A DNA stretch of 64,000 nucleotides from Bacillota bacterium. GTDB taxonomy: Bacteria; Bacillota; UBA4882; UBA8346. Under the pieces are notes generated by a model that did not search any database, had not been told where the DNA came from, and was given only the letters and a program-made list of their open reading frames with translations. The stretch covers positions 69,643-133,642 of the forward strand of contig JAEYGI010000050.1 in the NCBI GenBank assembly GCA_023402395.1, written 5' to 3'. Within the stretch, counting starts at the first letter, position 1. The number at the start of each line of letters is the position of its first letter. The position numbers and the translations under genes were made by a program. Below, one piece after another: positions 54,081-62,199 of this stretch.

Positions 54081-55228
54081 GACATCACCCGTTTCGTTTT
54101 ATGTAATATTTCCCGGTAAATCGCTTCCGCTTCCGTTACGCTCACCAGTCTGGGATTGTTGGCCAGCAGCCGTTTTTGCTCCATGGCCTCGGCGGCCAGC
54201 TCCGGAAGAATTTCCGGCGCGATTCCCACTTCGTCCAGGGCCTTCGGCACTGGAAACCGCGTCAAATATCCAAAGAGCAACGCCACGATATCCACCGCGC
54301 TCCGTAACGGCTTTTGGCTCCGGAGGTAGGGCGCGAACGCCATCAGTTGCGCCTCGCAATACGGCAAGTTATACTCCAGGATCCAAGGCAGCAGCATCCC
54401 GTTAGCCACCCCATGCGGCACGCCCCGTTTCCCCAGCGGATAGGACAGCGCGTGAACCGCGGTGGTTCCGGCGATGGTCAACGCCAGCCCGCCGAAGAAA
54501 CTGCCCAGCAACATCCCGCCGCGGGCTTCCAGATCGGCGCCATTTTCGACCGCCTGCTCGATATTTTCGCTCAACAGCTTTATCCCGTGATAGGAATAAG
54601 CCTTGCTGATCTCATTGGCGTTAACGGAGAGCGCGGATTCGATGCAATGGCAAAGCGCGTCCATTCCGGTGCTGGCCGTGATCGCGGGGGGCAATGACAA
54701 GGTCAACTCCGGATCGAGAACCACCCAATCCGGGAGCAGTTCTTTGCTGATCACCGCTTGCTTGACCCCATCGGTGCCGCTCTTAATGATACTGTTGGGG
54801 GTAGCCTCCGAACCGGTGCCAGCCGTGGTCGGAATCAGCCCCAGTCTGGTTTTCCTCGGGTTAACCCGGTCCTTGCCGAAGGCTTCGGCCACGGTTTCCA
54901 TTTTATCAAGGCGCAGGGCCGCGACCACTTTGGCCGTGTCCAGCACACTGCCTCCTCCGATCCCGATCACCAGATCATAGGGTTCTTTGCGGCTAAACCG
55001 CAATGCCGCATCCACCATTTCCGACGTCGGCTCGCCAGTCAGCTCGGCATAAAGTTCGGCTTGGGGAAAACGTTTGATGATACTGGCGATGTTGGGAGTG
55101 TTCAACAGGCCCCGATCGGTGATGATCAATACCCTGGGAGCGTCCGAATCCCATTCAATCCGGGCTGCCAAACCCGGTCCGTAGCTGACTTGCGCCGGAA
55201 AATTATTATTTACCGTGAAAAGACCCAT
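54077..55228 (-). CDS. Iron-containing alcohol dehydrogenase
   Basis: The 383-residue group III alcohol dehydrogenase has GIGGGSVLDTAKVVAAL at about 91-107, TTAGTGSEAT, and metal ligands in GMDALCHCIESA and HALSYPLGKRGVPHGVANGML. It probably oxidises or reduces a hydroxy or aldehyde group of an intermediate, for example glycolaldehyde or a sugar acid. It begins behind AAAGGAGATC after a 210-bp gap holding an inverted repeat, and is the first of a three-gene block with pdxA2 and the kinase. Confidence 0.87.
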   Translation of the reverse strand: MGLFTVNNNFPAQVSYGPGLAARIEWDSDAPRVLIITDRGLLNTPNIASIIKRFPQAELYAELTGEPTSEMVDAALRFSRKEPYDLVIGIGGGSVLDTAKVVAALRLDKMETVAEAFGKDRVNPRKTRLGLIPTTAGTGSEATPNSIIKSGTDGVKQAVISKELLPDWVVLDPELTLSLPPAITASTGMDALCHCIESALSVNANEISKAYSYHGIKLLSENIEQAVENGADLEARGGMLLGSFFGGLALTIAGTTAVHALSYPLGKRGVPHGVANGMLLPWILEYNLPYCEAQLMAFAPYLRSQKPLRSAVDIVALLFGYLTRFPVPKALDEVGIAPEILPELAAEAMEQKRLLANNPRLVSVTEAEAIYREILHKTKRVMS

Positions 55229-55286
55229 GACTTGATCTCCTTTACAGTGTGTCGCATTCTGCTTTCAAGCGCAACCTATTTTCTAT

Positions 55287-55376
55287 ATAAGTTGAATTAA
55301 ATTTCTTATATCCATCTACACATCATGTCCCGTAACCTTCCATGATGGAGAAGTTAATGAATTAAATTCAACTTAT
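55287..55376. repeat. 90-bp inverted-repeat element
   Basis: Outer arms of 18 bp (55287-55304 and 55359-55376) match at 17 positions around ATAAGTTGAATT. A second palindrome, CATCATG/CATGATG (55321-55327 and 55341-55347), sits inside. It lies between the DapA-like and alcohol dehydrogenase genes and may be a small miniature element or a processing site. Confidence 0.6.
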
Positions 55377-55438
55377 TTCATCCTATCTAGTCCATTCACA
55401 GACGAAGCTTAGGCTAGAATACTTATCGCTCCTACTCT

Positions 55439-56326
55439 TTACTTGACGCCTTGATAATAGGTGTCCAGCGTCTTCCGGATTTCGGCCACCGCTTTCTCGC
55501 TGAGCGTTGCAAACGGCTTCCGGCACGGACCCACCGGATACCCAAGAAGGTTGACGGCTTTTTTGACCACGGTATTGGGGTTGCCGAGCTTCAAACAATC
55601 CCGGATCGGCCGGATCGCATCCTGCGCTTGCTTGGCTCCGGCAAAATCGCCTTGCCGCCATAATTCATAGATCTTGACCATCAGCGCGGGAAACAGATTG
55701 GCCATCGCGGCGATGCCGCCGGCGCCCCCCGCTTGCAACGTCCAAAGGATTAACGAATCATTTCCGGAGAGTACCGAGAACCGGCGGTTATCGGTAGCTT
55801 CCAAATAGCGCAGAATGTTATCGAAATTGCCGCTGCTGTCTTTGATCCCGACGATATTGGAGATCTGAGCCAGCTTGGCCACGGTGGTATACTCAATATT
55901 GTTGCCGGTTCGGGCCGGCATGTTATATAGCACGATGGGCAGATCAACCGCTTCCGCCAAGGCTTTGTAATGTTCGTACAGTTCGTCCTGGGAGATGGCG
56001 GCGAAATACGGCGATACGACGGACAGGGCGGTTACGCCCAACGCTCCCGCTTTTCGCGACAATTCAATGGTTTCCTTCGTCCCCACGCAGCCCGTTCCGG
56101 CATACACCGGCAACCGGCCCCGGTTTTCATCGATCACAACCCGAATCACTTCCAGCTTTTCAGCGGGGCTGAGAATGTAACTCTCGCCATTGGTCCCCAG
56201 ACAAAATAGGCCATGAACCCCGGCATCAATCTGCCGGTTCACCTGCGCTCGGAGTTCGGCCTCATTGATCCGCTCGTCCTCGGTCATCGGCGTGACCATC
56301 GCGGCAATAATTCCTTCCGGTTTCAT
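55439..56326 (-). CDS. DapA-family lyase/aldolase
   Basis: The 295-residue class I aldolase-type protein has GTNGESYILSPAEKLEVI at about 44-61, YNMPARTGNNI near 134 with the catalytic tyrosine, and the Schiff-base lysine in IVGIKDSSGNFDN near 163. The family includes DHDPS, N-acetylneuraminate lyase and 2-keto-3-deoxy sugar-acid aldolases. The operon points to cleavage or dehydration of a keto sugar acid rather than lysine synthesis. The product could feed the C4 kinase/PdxA2 pair. Confidence 0.83.
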   Translation of the reverse strand: MKPEGIIAAMVTPMTEDERINEAELRAQVNRQIDAGVHGLFCLGTNGESYILSPAEKLEVIRVVIDENRGRLPVYAGTGCVGTKETIELSRKAGALGVTALSVVSPYFAAISQDELYEHYKALAEAVDLPIVLYNMPARTGNNIEYTTVAKLAQISNIVGIKDSSGNFDNILRYLEATDNRRFSVLSGNDSLILWTLQAGGAGGIAAMANLFPALMVKIYELWRQGDFAGAKQAQDAIRPIRDCLKLGNPNTVVKKAVNLLGYPVGPCRKPFATLSEKAVAEIRKTLDTYYQGVK

Positions 56327-56382
56327 TTAAAACTCTCCTCCCCAAATATCTACCCGTCTTTCAAATCACAGGCTGTTTTAAA

Positions 56383-57957
56383 TCAGGGGCGGGCGATGGA
56401 ACGCCATTGAATCGTCTCCTCCCCGCCCCGGGTCAATTCGATGGAACATTGCCATTCTTTGCTGAGTTCCGGATAATCACTCCGGTAATGGGAGCCGCGG
56501 GACTCGCAACGTAACTGCGCGCTTCTGACCATCAACAGCGCGGATAAAGCCGTCTGCCGCGCCAGGGTGTCAGGCCGGGCATCCAGGGAATTCAAAATCT
56601 CCCGGAACTCCCGGTCGCTTTCCCGCAGTTCGGCTCCGTCCCGTTGCGCGCCGAGCGCCCGGCCGACAATCCGCCGCACTTGCGGAATCACTTCTTCCCT
56701 AACTTCCTGATCACTGTAAAAAGTTGGCTTTCTTTCAAGAAAAGCGGTCGTATCGGCTTTAAAATCACCGCCCAATACCCCTTCGGCTCCCAAAACCCCG
56801 GAAGTCAAGGCTTGGGTGGCGGCATTGCCGGCCAACCGGCAAGCGCCATGGATCCCGCCCATGGCTTCTCCTACCGCAAACAACCCTTTGACCGAGGTTT
56901 GATAATTGGAAGCCACGCTCATTCCTCCGGAATAGCTGTGAGCTACCGGCCCCACTTCCAGCAGTTCCTTGGTTAAGTCCAACCCCGCGTCGGCAACCCG
57001 GTTATAAAACCAAGGGTATCCTTTTAACACTTCAACCGGTATGTGGCGCAAGTCCACATAAACTCCACCATGCGGCGAACCTTTGCCGGCCGCCAATTCC
57101 CGCCAGATTGCCTGATTGATTACTGTCTTGGGAGTTCCCGCCTCGCCCTGGGGCCGCACGGTCAAAAGAAACCGTTCCTGATCCCGGTTGAGCAGATAAG
57201 CGCCTTCACCCAGCATCGCGGTGGGACAAGGCTCGCCTTTCGCTTCGGGCGGCCAGATGGCGACCATCGGCTCAAATTCTAAAAACTCCAGATCGATCAA
57301 AGAAGCGCCGGCTTCATACGCCATCACCAGCGCCCGGCCGTCGATATCCCCCGGATAGGTGGACTCGGGAAAAAGGTTTCCAATGCCCCCCCACGCGGCA
57401 ATCACCACCGGAGCGTGGAGATTACGGCAATCGGTTCCATTCGGATCCGTCACGGTGACACCTCGGACCGAATGGTCCTCAACTAATATTTGAACGCAAC
57501 GCGTTTGAAAATGAAAGGTTACGCCCCGCTCCAGCAATGCCTCGCGCAACTTGACGATAAGTTGCTTTCCCAATAAATCCGTGGTTTGACAGAGCGATCG
57601 CGGGTATTTGGATCCCGAAGCGTGTCTCCGGTGCGGGATTCCATCGTTGGCGGCAAACTCCACGCCCCATCTCCGCAGCAGTTCGATGCAGCGCGGCGCT
57701 GCCGCGCACATCTCTCCAACCAGTTGCCGATCATTGATATGATAACCGGCTTGAAGCATATCCAACGCATGTTGCTCAATGGTATCGCCCCAGGAATTGG
57801 GCGTCAATACCGCATTCAGCGCCGCGATGTATGGGGTCCCGCCGGAACCGGAGCTTACAACCGCGATATCCGTCTCTCCGGCTTCCGCCAAGCGGGCCGC
57901 GGCGCTAAGCCCGGCCAAGCCAGCGCCGATAATAAGCACCTTATATTGATTCCGCAA
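56383..57957 (-). CDS. FAD-dependent oxidoreductase (SdhA/aspartate-oxidase superfamily)
   Basis: It starts at a TTG (57957) behind GGGGAGGTAATTG and has 524 residues. VLIIGAGLAGLSAAARLAEAG is the FAD-binding Rossmann motif, and VRSAQLRCESRGSHYRSDYP near the C-terminus matches SdhA/NadB proteins. It lacks a signal peptide. Here it lies between transporter permeases and the aldolase, so it probably oxidises or reduces the imported compound. Aspartate oxidase itself is unlikely because no NAD genes are near. Confidence 0.8.
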   Translation of the reverse strand: MRNQYKVLIIGAGLAGLSAAARLAEAGETDIAVVSSGSGGTPYIAALNAVLTPNSWGDTIEQHALDMLQAGYHINDRQLVGEMCAAAPRCIELLRRWGVEFAANDGIPHRRHASGSKYPRSLCQTTDLLGKQLIVKLREALLERGVTFHFQTRCVQILVEDHSVRGVTVTDPNGTDCRNLHAPVVIAAWGGIGNLFPESTYPGDIDGRALVMAYEAGASLIDLEFLEFEPMVAIWPPEAKGEPCPTAMLGEGAYLLNRDQERFLLTVRPQGEAGTPKTVINQAIWRELAAGKGSPHGGVYVDLRHIPVEVLKGYPWFYNRVADAGLDLTKELLEVGPVAHSYSGGMSVASNYQTSVKGLFAVGEAMGGIHGACRLAGNAATQALTSGVLGAEGVLGGDFKADTTAFLERKPTFYSDQEVREEVIPQVRRIVGRALGAQRDGAELRESDREFREILNSLDARPDTLARQTALSALLMVRSAQLRCESRGSHYRSDYPELSKEWQCSIELTRGGEETIQWRSIARP

Positions 57958-57974
57958 ATCAATTACCTCCCCAA

Positions 57975-58808
57975 TTATCCTTTAATCGCTCCGGCGCCAT
58001 AGCCTTTAATGAGCGAACGTTGCGTCAACAGGAAGATAATCACGGCCGGGATACTTACGATCACGCTGCCGCTCAAGATATATTCCCAATAAACATCGAA
58101 AGAGGTTACGAAGCTCTCCAGTCCTACCGGGAAAGTCCGTTTGGCGTCACTGCTGATAAAGATCAGCGCGAAAAGATACTCGTTCCATACATACGTAAAC
58201 GTAAAAACAATTACCGCGATGATTGCCGGGATCAGCATCGGCAAGGCCACGTGAACCAGAACCCTGATCCGGCCACATCCATCAATGAATGCCGCTTCTT
58301 CCAGTTCGATCGGGAGGGTTTGAAAGAACGAACACAGCACCCAGATACAATAGGGCAAACACAATGCCACATACGCAAGGATCAGTCCCGTGAGCTTATC
58401 GGTGAGCCGCCATTGAACCGCCAGCAAATACAGGGGAATTACCAGCAATATTGACGGGAGCATGTACGCAAAAAGCGAGAAGATCGAAAAGAAGTTCCTC
58501 CCCCGATAATTGAAACGCGTAATGCTGTAGGCGGCCATGACCCCAACCACCGTACTGGCGATGATGGCTCCGATCGATATCAGAATACTGTTGATCATAA
58601 AATGAAGAAACCCGGTTTCGCGAAAGACGCTGATATAATTCTCCAAAGTCCAGTGCTTTGGAAAAAAGGTGGGGGGAATGGTGAAAAACTCAACCTTCGG
58701 CCGCAAGGAAGACAGCAGCATCCAAATGATCGGGCCGACCGAGAACAGCACCAGGCCGATCGCTAACAGGTAAAACCCGGCGCGCCGCAATTTTTTTAGG
58801 TAATTCAT
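57975..58808 (-). CDS. CUT1-type ABC permease (MalG-like)
   Basis: The 277-residue permease has six hydrophobic segments and the coupling loop LEEAAFIDGCGRIRVLVHVALPMLIPAI near 190-215. It is the MalG-type partner of the MalF-like permease, overlapping it by four bases. It belongs to carbohydrate-type ABC importers. No ATPase is encoded in the operon. Confidence 0.9.
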   Translation of the reverse strand: MNYLKKLRRAGFYLLAIGLVLFSVGPIIWMLLSSLRPKVEFFTIPPTFFPKHWTLENYISVFRETGFLHFMINSILISIGAIIASTVVGVMAAYSITRFNYRGRNFFSIFSLFAYMLPSILLVIPLYLLAVQWRLTDKLTGLILAYVALCLPYCIWVLCSFFQTLPIELEEAAFIDGCGRIRVLVHVALPMLIPAIIAVIVFTFTYVWNEYLFALIFISSDAKRTFPVGLESFVTSFDVYWEYILSGSVIVSIPAVIIFLLTQRSLIKGYGAGAIKG

Positions 58809-59692
58809 GACTTAATTCCCCCTTCCTGCGCTTTTCCGGTTGATTTGATGTAAACCAAAATAAACGCCAGTACAATTAGGAATTGAATGATCGCATTGGC
58901 TGACCCCCTGCCGAGCTGCATCCCTTCAAACGCATAGCTGTAAGCCTGAACCGGAAGCGTGAGAGTGCTGGTGCCTGGGCCGCCCTTGGTCAACAGCAGG
59001 ATAATATCGACTTTATTGAACATAAACAAACTGCGCAGCAAGATTACGACCCCAAGCACGCCCTTGATCTCGGGAAATGTTATATGCCAAAATTTCTTCC
59101 ACGGAGTCGCTCCATCCACGCTCGCCGCCTCATAGAGTTCCTGCTGAATGGTTTGAAGTCGGGACAAGACGTTAATCGTTACAAAGGGGAAGTAACGCCA
59201 AACTCCGATAAAGATAATCGAAGCCATTGCCAGCGACGGAGTCCCCAGCCAACTGACGGGTTTATCGATAATGTGCATTGACATCAACAAATAATTCACA
59301 AACCCGTATTGCTCATTTAAGAGCCATTTCCACATCAGCGTCACGGCCACGGTCGGCATAAAAAACGGCAGCATGACAAAAGCTCTGGCCAACCCGCGCC
59401 CCTTGAACTCCTCGTGCAGGATCAGCGCGGCAATGACCCCGATGACTACCTGTCCGGCAATGGTGACGACCGTCCAGATCAGGCTTAATTGAAACGCTTG
59501 CCAGAAGGCGGGGTCACTTAAGATTTTGAGATAGTTTTGGAACCCGATATACACGCCCTGGGCCTCATAGATCAGCTGCCGCTGGAAGCTCAGAAAAAAC
59601 GCGTTCACGAGGGGATATATGATTAAGATCGCCATGAAAATCACAGCCGGTATTAAAAACGCGATCCCGATGAGATTGTCCTTTTTAAGCAC
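58805..59692 (-). CDS. CUT1-type ABC permease (MalF-like)
   Basis: The GTG at 59692 (VLKKDNLIGIAFLIP) is preferred because GGGGTG lies upstream and because a longer frame to 59779 would run through a palindrome. This gives about 295 residues with six hydrophobic segments and the coupling loop LYEAASVDGATPWKKFWHITFPEIKGV. It forms the membrane heterodimer with the MalG-like protein. Confidence 0.85.
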   Translation of the reverse strand: MLKKDNLIGIAFLIPAVIFMAILIIYPLVNAFFLSFQRQLIYEAQGVYIGFQNYLKILSDPAFWQAFQLSLIWTVVTIAGQVVIGVIAALILHEEFKGRGLARAFVMLPFFMPTVAVTLMWKWLLNEQYGFVNYLLMSMHIIDKPVSWLGTPSLAMASIIFIGVWRYFPFVTINVLSRLQTIQQELYEAASVDGATPWKKFWHITFPEIKGVLGVVILLRSLFMFNKVDIILLLTKGGPGTSTLTLPVQAYSYAFEGMQLGRGSANAIIQFLIVLAFILVYIKSTGKAQEGGIKS

Positions 59693-59710
59693 CGTATACA
59701 CCCCATTGTG

Positions 59711-59740
59711 GGGATCGGACATTGAACAATGTCCGATCCC
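59711..59740. promoter_or_regulatory. 30-bp perfect inverted repeat between the binding-protein and permease genes
   Basis: GGGATCGGACATTG (59711-59724) and its complement (59727-59740) are separated by AA only. A stem of this kind after a binding-protein gene often stabilises or terminates part of the transcript so that more binding protein than permease is made. Confidence 0.7.
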
Positions 59741-59794
59741 TATTTTATGAGCAATCTTTCTAGAATGGATTGATAGCAATGGTTAAACTACGGC

Positions 59795-61096
59795 TCATTT
59801 GATGCCGAACATCTCCCGCCAGGCGTTGGCCGTGGCAGTGAGCGCTTGTTTGGCGGATGCCTCTCCCGCTAAATACTTATTGATTTCACGAGAGTAGGTC
59901 GGATCGGCGGTGGCTCTGCCGACATAGGGATCAACCACGCCCGGATGCCGCAGGTGAAAATCGGTTCCGTATTTAAATGAATAATCCATGGACGCTTTTA
60001 CAAGGTCCTTCCATTTGGCGATCGAGGGGTCGGCAAAATATTCCGGATTATTCAACCAGCTATTGCGCACCGGTAAGCTATGGCCGGGCGCGGATCCGGT
60101 CAGGAACTTTAAGTACTGTTTGTCCTGCATGTAGAAGATTATGAATTTCTTAGCCGCCTGAACATTCTTGGAGGTTTTGAAGACGATAAAGTTGTTAATG
60201 GCGGTATGGGTGAGCGGTTGATTATTTCCAGGACCGTACGGGAGCGCTACCACTCCGACTTTTGGAGCAAGCTCGGGGTTATAACGATCGATATTCAGCA
60301 GCATCCGCCCCGGATACACGGCCATGGCCGCCAATCCATTGGCGAAGTTCACGGAAACATCTTTATACGTGGTATTGGTTACCCCCGGCGGCGCATATTC
60401 CTTAAGTTTCCCTAAGAATTCCAACGCTTCAACGGCTTTGGCGGAATCGATGCCAACGTTTAATTTGGAATCAAACAATTCGGCGCCGTTGGCCCATAAA
60501 AAGCACGAGAAATCATAGCTGACTTCCGGCGGAGCCCCGGTAACCGAGATGCCGAATTGATCAATTTTCCCATCCTTGTTGGTATCCACCGTCAAATCCT
60601 TGGCTGCTTTTAGCCATTCGGCAAAAGTGGTCGGCGGTTTGATTCCTGCTGCGGCGAACAGGTCTTTCCGATAATATAACAACCTGACTTCTTGCGCGAC
60701 GGGGACGTCAAAAATCTGATTTTTCTTGTTACCCGTCACGAATTTGCGGGGAACATCGCCCAATTTCTTAAACACATCGTCCATCGGCACCAATTGGCCT
60801 TGATCGACCAGAGGCGGAACGAATTTCGGCGAACTGTACGCCAGGTCCGGAGCGGTTCCGGCTCTAAGCATCGCCGATAACTTCGGCAGAACATCGTTCA
60901 AATTGGCGTGGGTTAATTTTACTTTCACTCCAGGGTTGGCTTTTTCAAAAGCGGCAATAATTTCATTATCCACCTTAATCGAACCGGGGTCGGTCTCCGG
61001 GGAAAGGAACGTAATGGTCACCGGCGCCGCGAAGCTTTGAACCGAGCAGAGGAATACCAGCATTAACAAGCATAACAGCAGAGCTTTTTTCATCAT
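59795..61096 (-). CDS. Carbohydrate ABC transporter substrate-binding protein (family 1)
   Basis: The 433-residue protein has a signal peptide (MMKKALLLCLLMLVFLCSVQSFA, cut near AAP) and then VTITFLSPETDPGSIKVDNEI, the usual family 1 start. LRAGTAPDLAYSS and GLAAMAVYPGRMLLNI are binding-lobe blocks. There is no clear lipobox. It is the first gene of the operon and lies behind a palindrome shared with the gntR promoter. The substrate may be a sugar acid or a neutral sugar; the downstream enzymes favour a sugar acid. Confidence 0.88.
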   Translation of the reverse strand: MMKKALLLCLLMLVFLCSVQSFAAPVTITFLSPETDPGSIKVDNEIIAAFEKANPGVKVKLTHANLNDVLPKLSAMLRAGTAPDLAYSSPKFVPPLVDQGQLVPMDDVFKKLGDVPRKFVTGNKKNQIFDVPVAQEVRLLYYRKDLFAAAGIKPPTTFAEWLKAAKDLTVDTNKDGKIDQFGISVTGAPPEVSYDFSCFLWANGAELFDSKLNVGIDSAKAVEALEFLGKLKEYAPPGVTNTTYKDVSVNFANGLAAMAVYPGRMLLNIDRYNPELAPKVGVVALPYGPGNNQPLTHTAINNFIVFKTSKNVQAAKKFIIFYMQDKQYLKFLTGSAPGHSLPVRNSWLNNPEYFADPSIAKWKDLVKASMDYSFKYGTDFHLRHPGVVDPYVGRATADPTYSREINKYLAGEASAKQALTATANAWREMFGIK

Positions 61097-61239
61097 TATT
61101 TTTCCTCCTTGTTCGTAATAAACTTCTCTTTAGAAAACCAACCGCGATCCGTTTTGTTACATTCCATCGCCTCCTTTGGGCCATTTTGGCTTGGCTATAT
61201 TTCGATAATGTCAGTTGAGTGTGGACTTGAATAAAATTA

Positions 61240-61251
61240 ATTGTCGACAAT
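61240..61251. promoter_or_regulatory. GntR-type operator in front of the binding-protein gene
   Basis: ATTGTCGACAAT is a perfect 12-bp palindrome about 145 bp before the binding-protein ATG. The same word occurs at 62021-62032 before the gntR-type gene, and FadR-class regulators bind such palindromes. Confidence 0.7.
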
Positions 61252-61276
61252 CAACAAACCGATCGAAAAATTTTTC

Positions 61277-61999
61277 CTACTCCGTGGCGTTATCGTTGCC
61301 CTCCTCCGATTCGGCAAATTGCCGCTGGCCGTCCTTGAGCAGGTATTCCAGCAATAAATTGCCGGCGGAGGTAATGTGGCAACGCATGCTTTTTTCAGCC
61401 TCTTCCTGATTCCGGTCGCGGAAAGCGTCCAAGATCGGCTGATGGGCGTTCATCTCCCGGTTCAGTTGCGAATGGGCGACCAGATTCCACTTGGACATGA
61501 CCATATACAGCCGGGTCTGAAGCCGTACTCCGTCGATCATTTTCAAGAGCCGCGCATGACCGCAGCGCTGACAGATCAGATCGTGAAAAGTCAGATCGGC
61601 CTCGATAAACGCGGTGGCGTCATTGGCCCCGGTGGCCTCCTCCATTTTGGCGTTGAGCGAATAAAGTTCGTTAAGATCCTTTTCCGTCAATTCCAATGTC
61701 GCCAGGCGGGCGGCCAGGCCTTCCAGGCAGCCGCGGAGCGTATAAACTTCTTGAATGCTCCGTTGGCTCAGCGGAGCGATATAGGCTCCTTTTCGGGGCA
61801 GGAATTTGATGATATCCTGCGCCACCAGCTCCCGGATGGCTTCCCGGACCGGCGCCCGGCTGATCTGCATCTGCTCGGCGATATGCTGCTCGATGATCCG
61901 CTCACCCGGTTTCAGCGAACCGGAGACGATCGCATTGATGATCGCGTTGATTACCTCAGTATGCAATAAGTTGCTTTTCGGTGGACAAAAAACCGCCAT
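61277..61999 (-). CDS. GntR-family regulator, FadR subfamily
   Basis: The ATG at 61999 behind GGGAG gives 240 residues. The N-terminal winged helix (VINAIINAIVSGSLKPGERIIEQHIAEQM, SRAPVREAIRELVAQDIIKFLPRKGAYIAPLS) is followed by an all-helical FCD domain with metal-type residues in DLTFHDLICQRCGH. FCD regulators often sense sugar acids or other small acids. It most likely represses the transporter operon and itself through the ATTGTCGACAAT sites. Confidence 0.88.
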   Translation of the reverse strand: MAVFCPPKSNLLHTEVINAIINAIVSGSLKPGERIIEQHIAEQMQISRAPVREAIRELVAQDIIKFLPRKGAYIAPLSQRSIQEVYTLRGCLEGLAARLATLELTEKDLNELYSLNAKMEEATGANDATAFIEADLTFHDLICQRCGHARLLKMIDGVRLQTRLYMVMSKWNLVAHSQLNREMNAHQPILDAFRDRNQEEAEKSMRCHITSAGNLLLEYLLKDGQRQFAESEEGNDNATE

Positions 62000-62020
62000 G
62001 TTCAAAACTCCCATTATAAA

Positions 62021-62032
62021 ATTGTCGACAAT
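62021..62032. promoter_or_regulatory. GntR-type operator in front of the gntR-like gene
   Basis: ATTGTCGACAAT, identical to the site at 61240-61251, lies 22 bp before the regulator ATG. This fits autoregulation. Confidence 0.7.
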
Positions 62033-62199
62033 CTACAATTAATGAATTCGTAATAATTTCATATTCTCCTGCTTCAAATAAAATTTTTTTTACCGGATTA
62101 TCCCGCGTTCGCCGGAGTCTACCGGCAAAAATCCTCCCACCCGGAAACACCCAAAAAGACTCGGCGCGATCAAACCGAACCCAACCTCCCCCCTCCAAT

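Noticed and set aside
55439..56326. Biosynthetic 4-hydroxy-tetrahydrodipicolinate synthase (dapA)
   Set aside because: The fold and lysine fit, but the catabolic operon context and the family's breadth make a sugar-acid lyase more likely.
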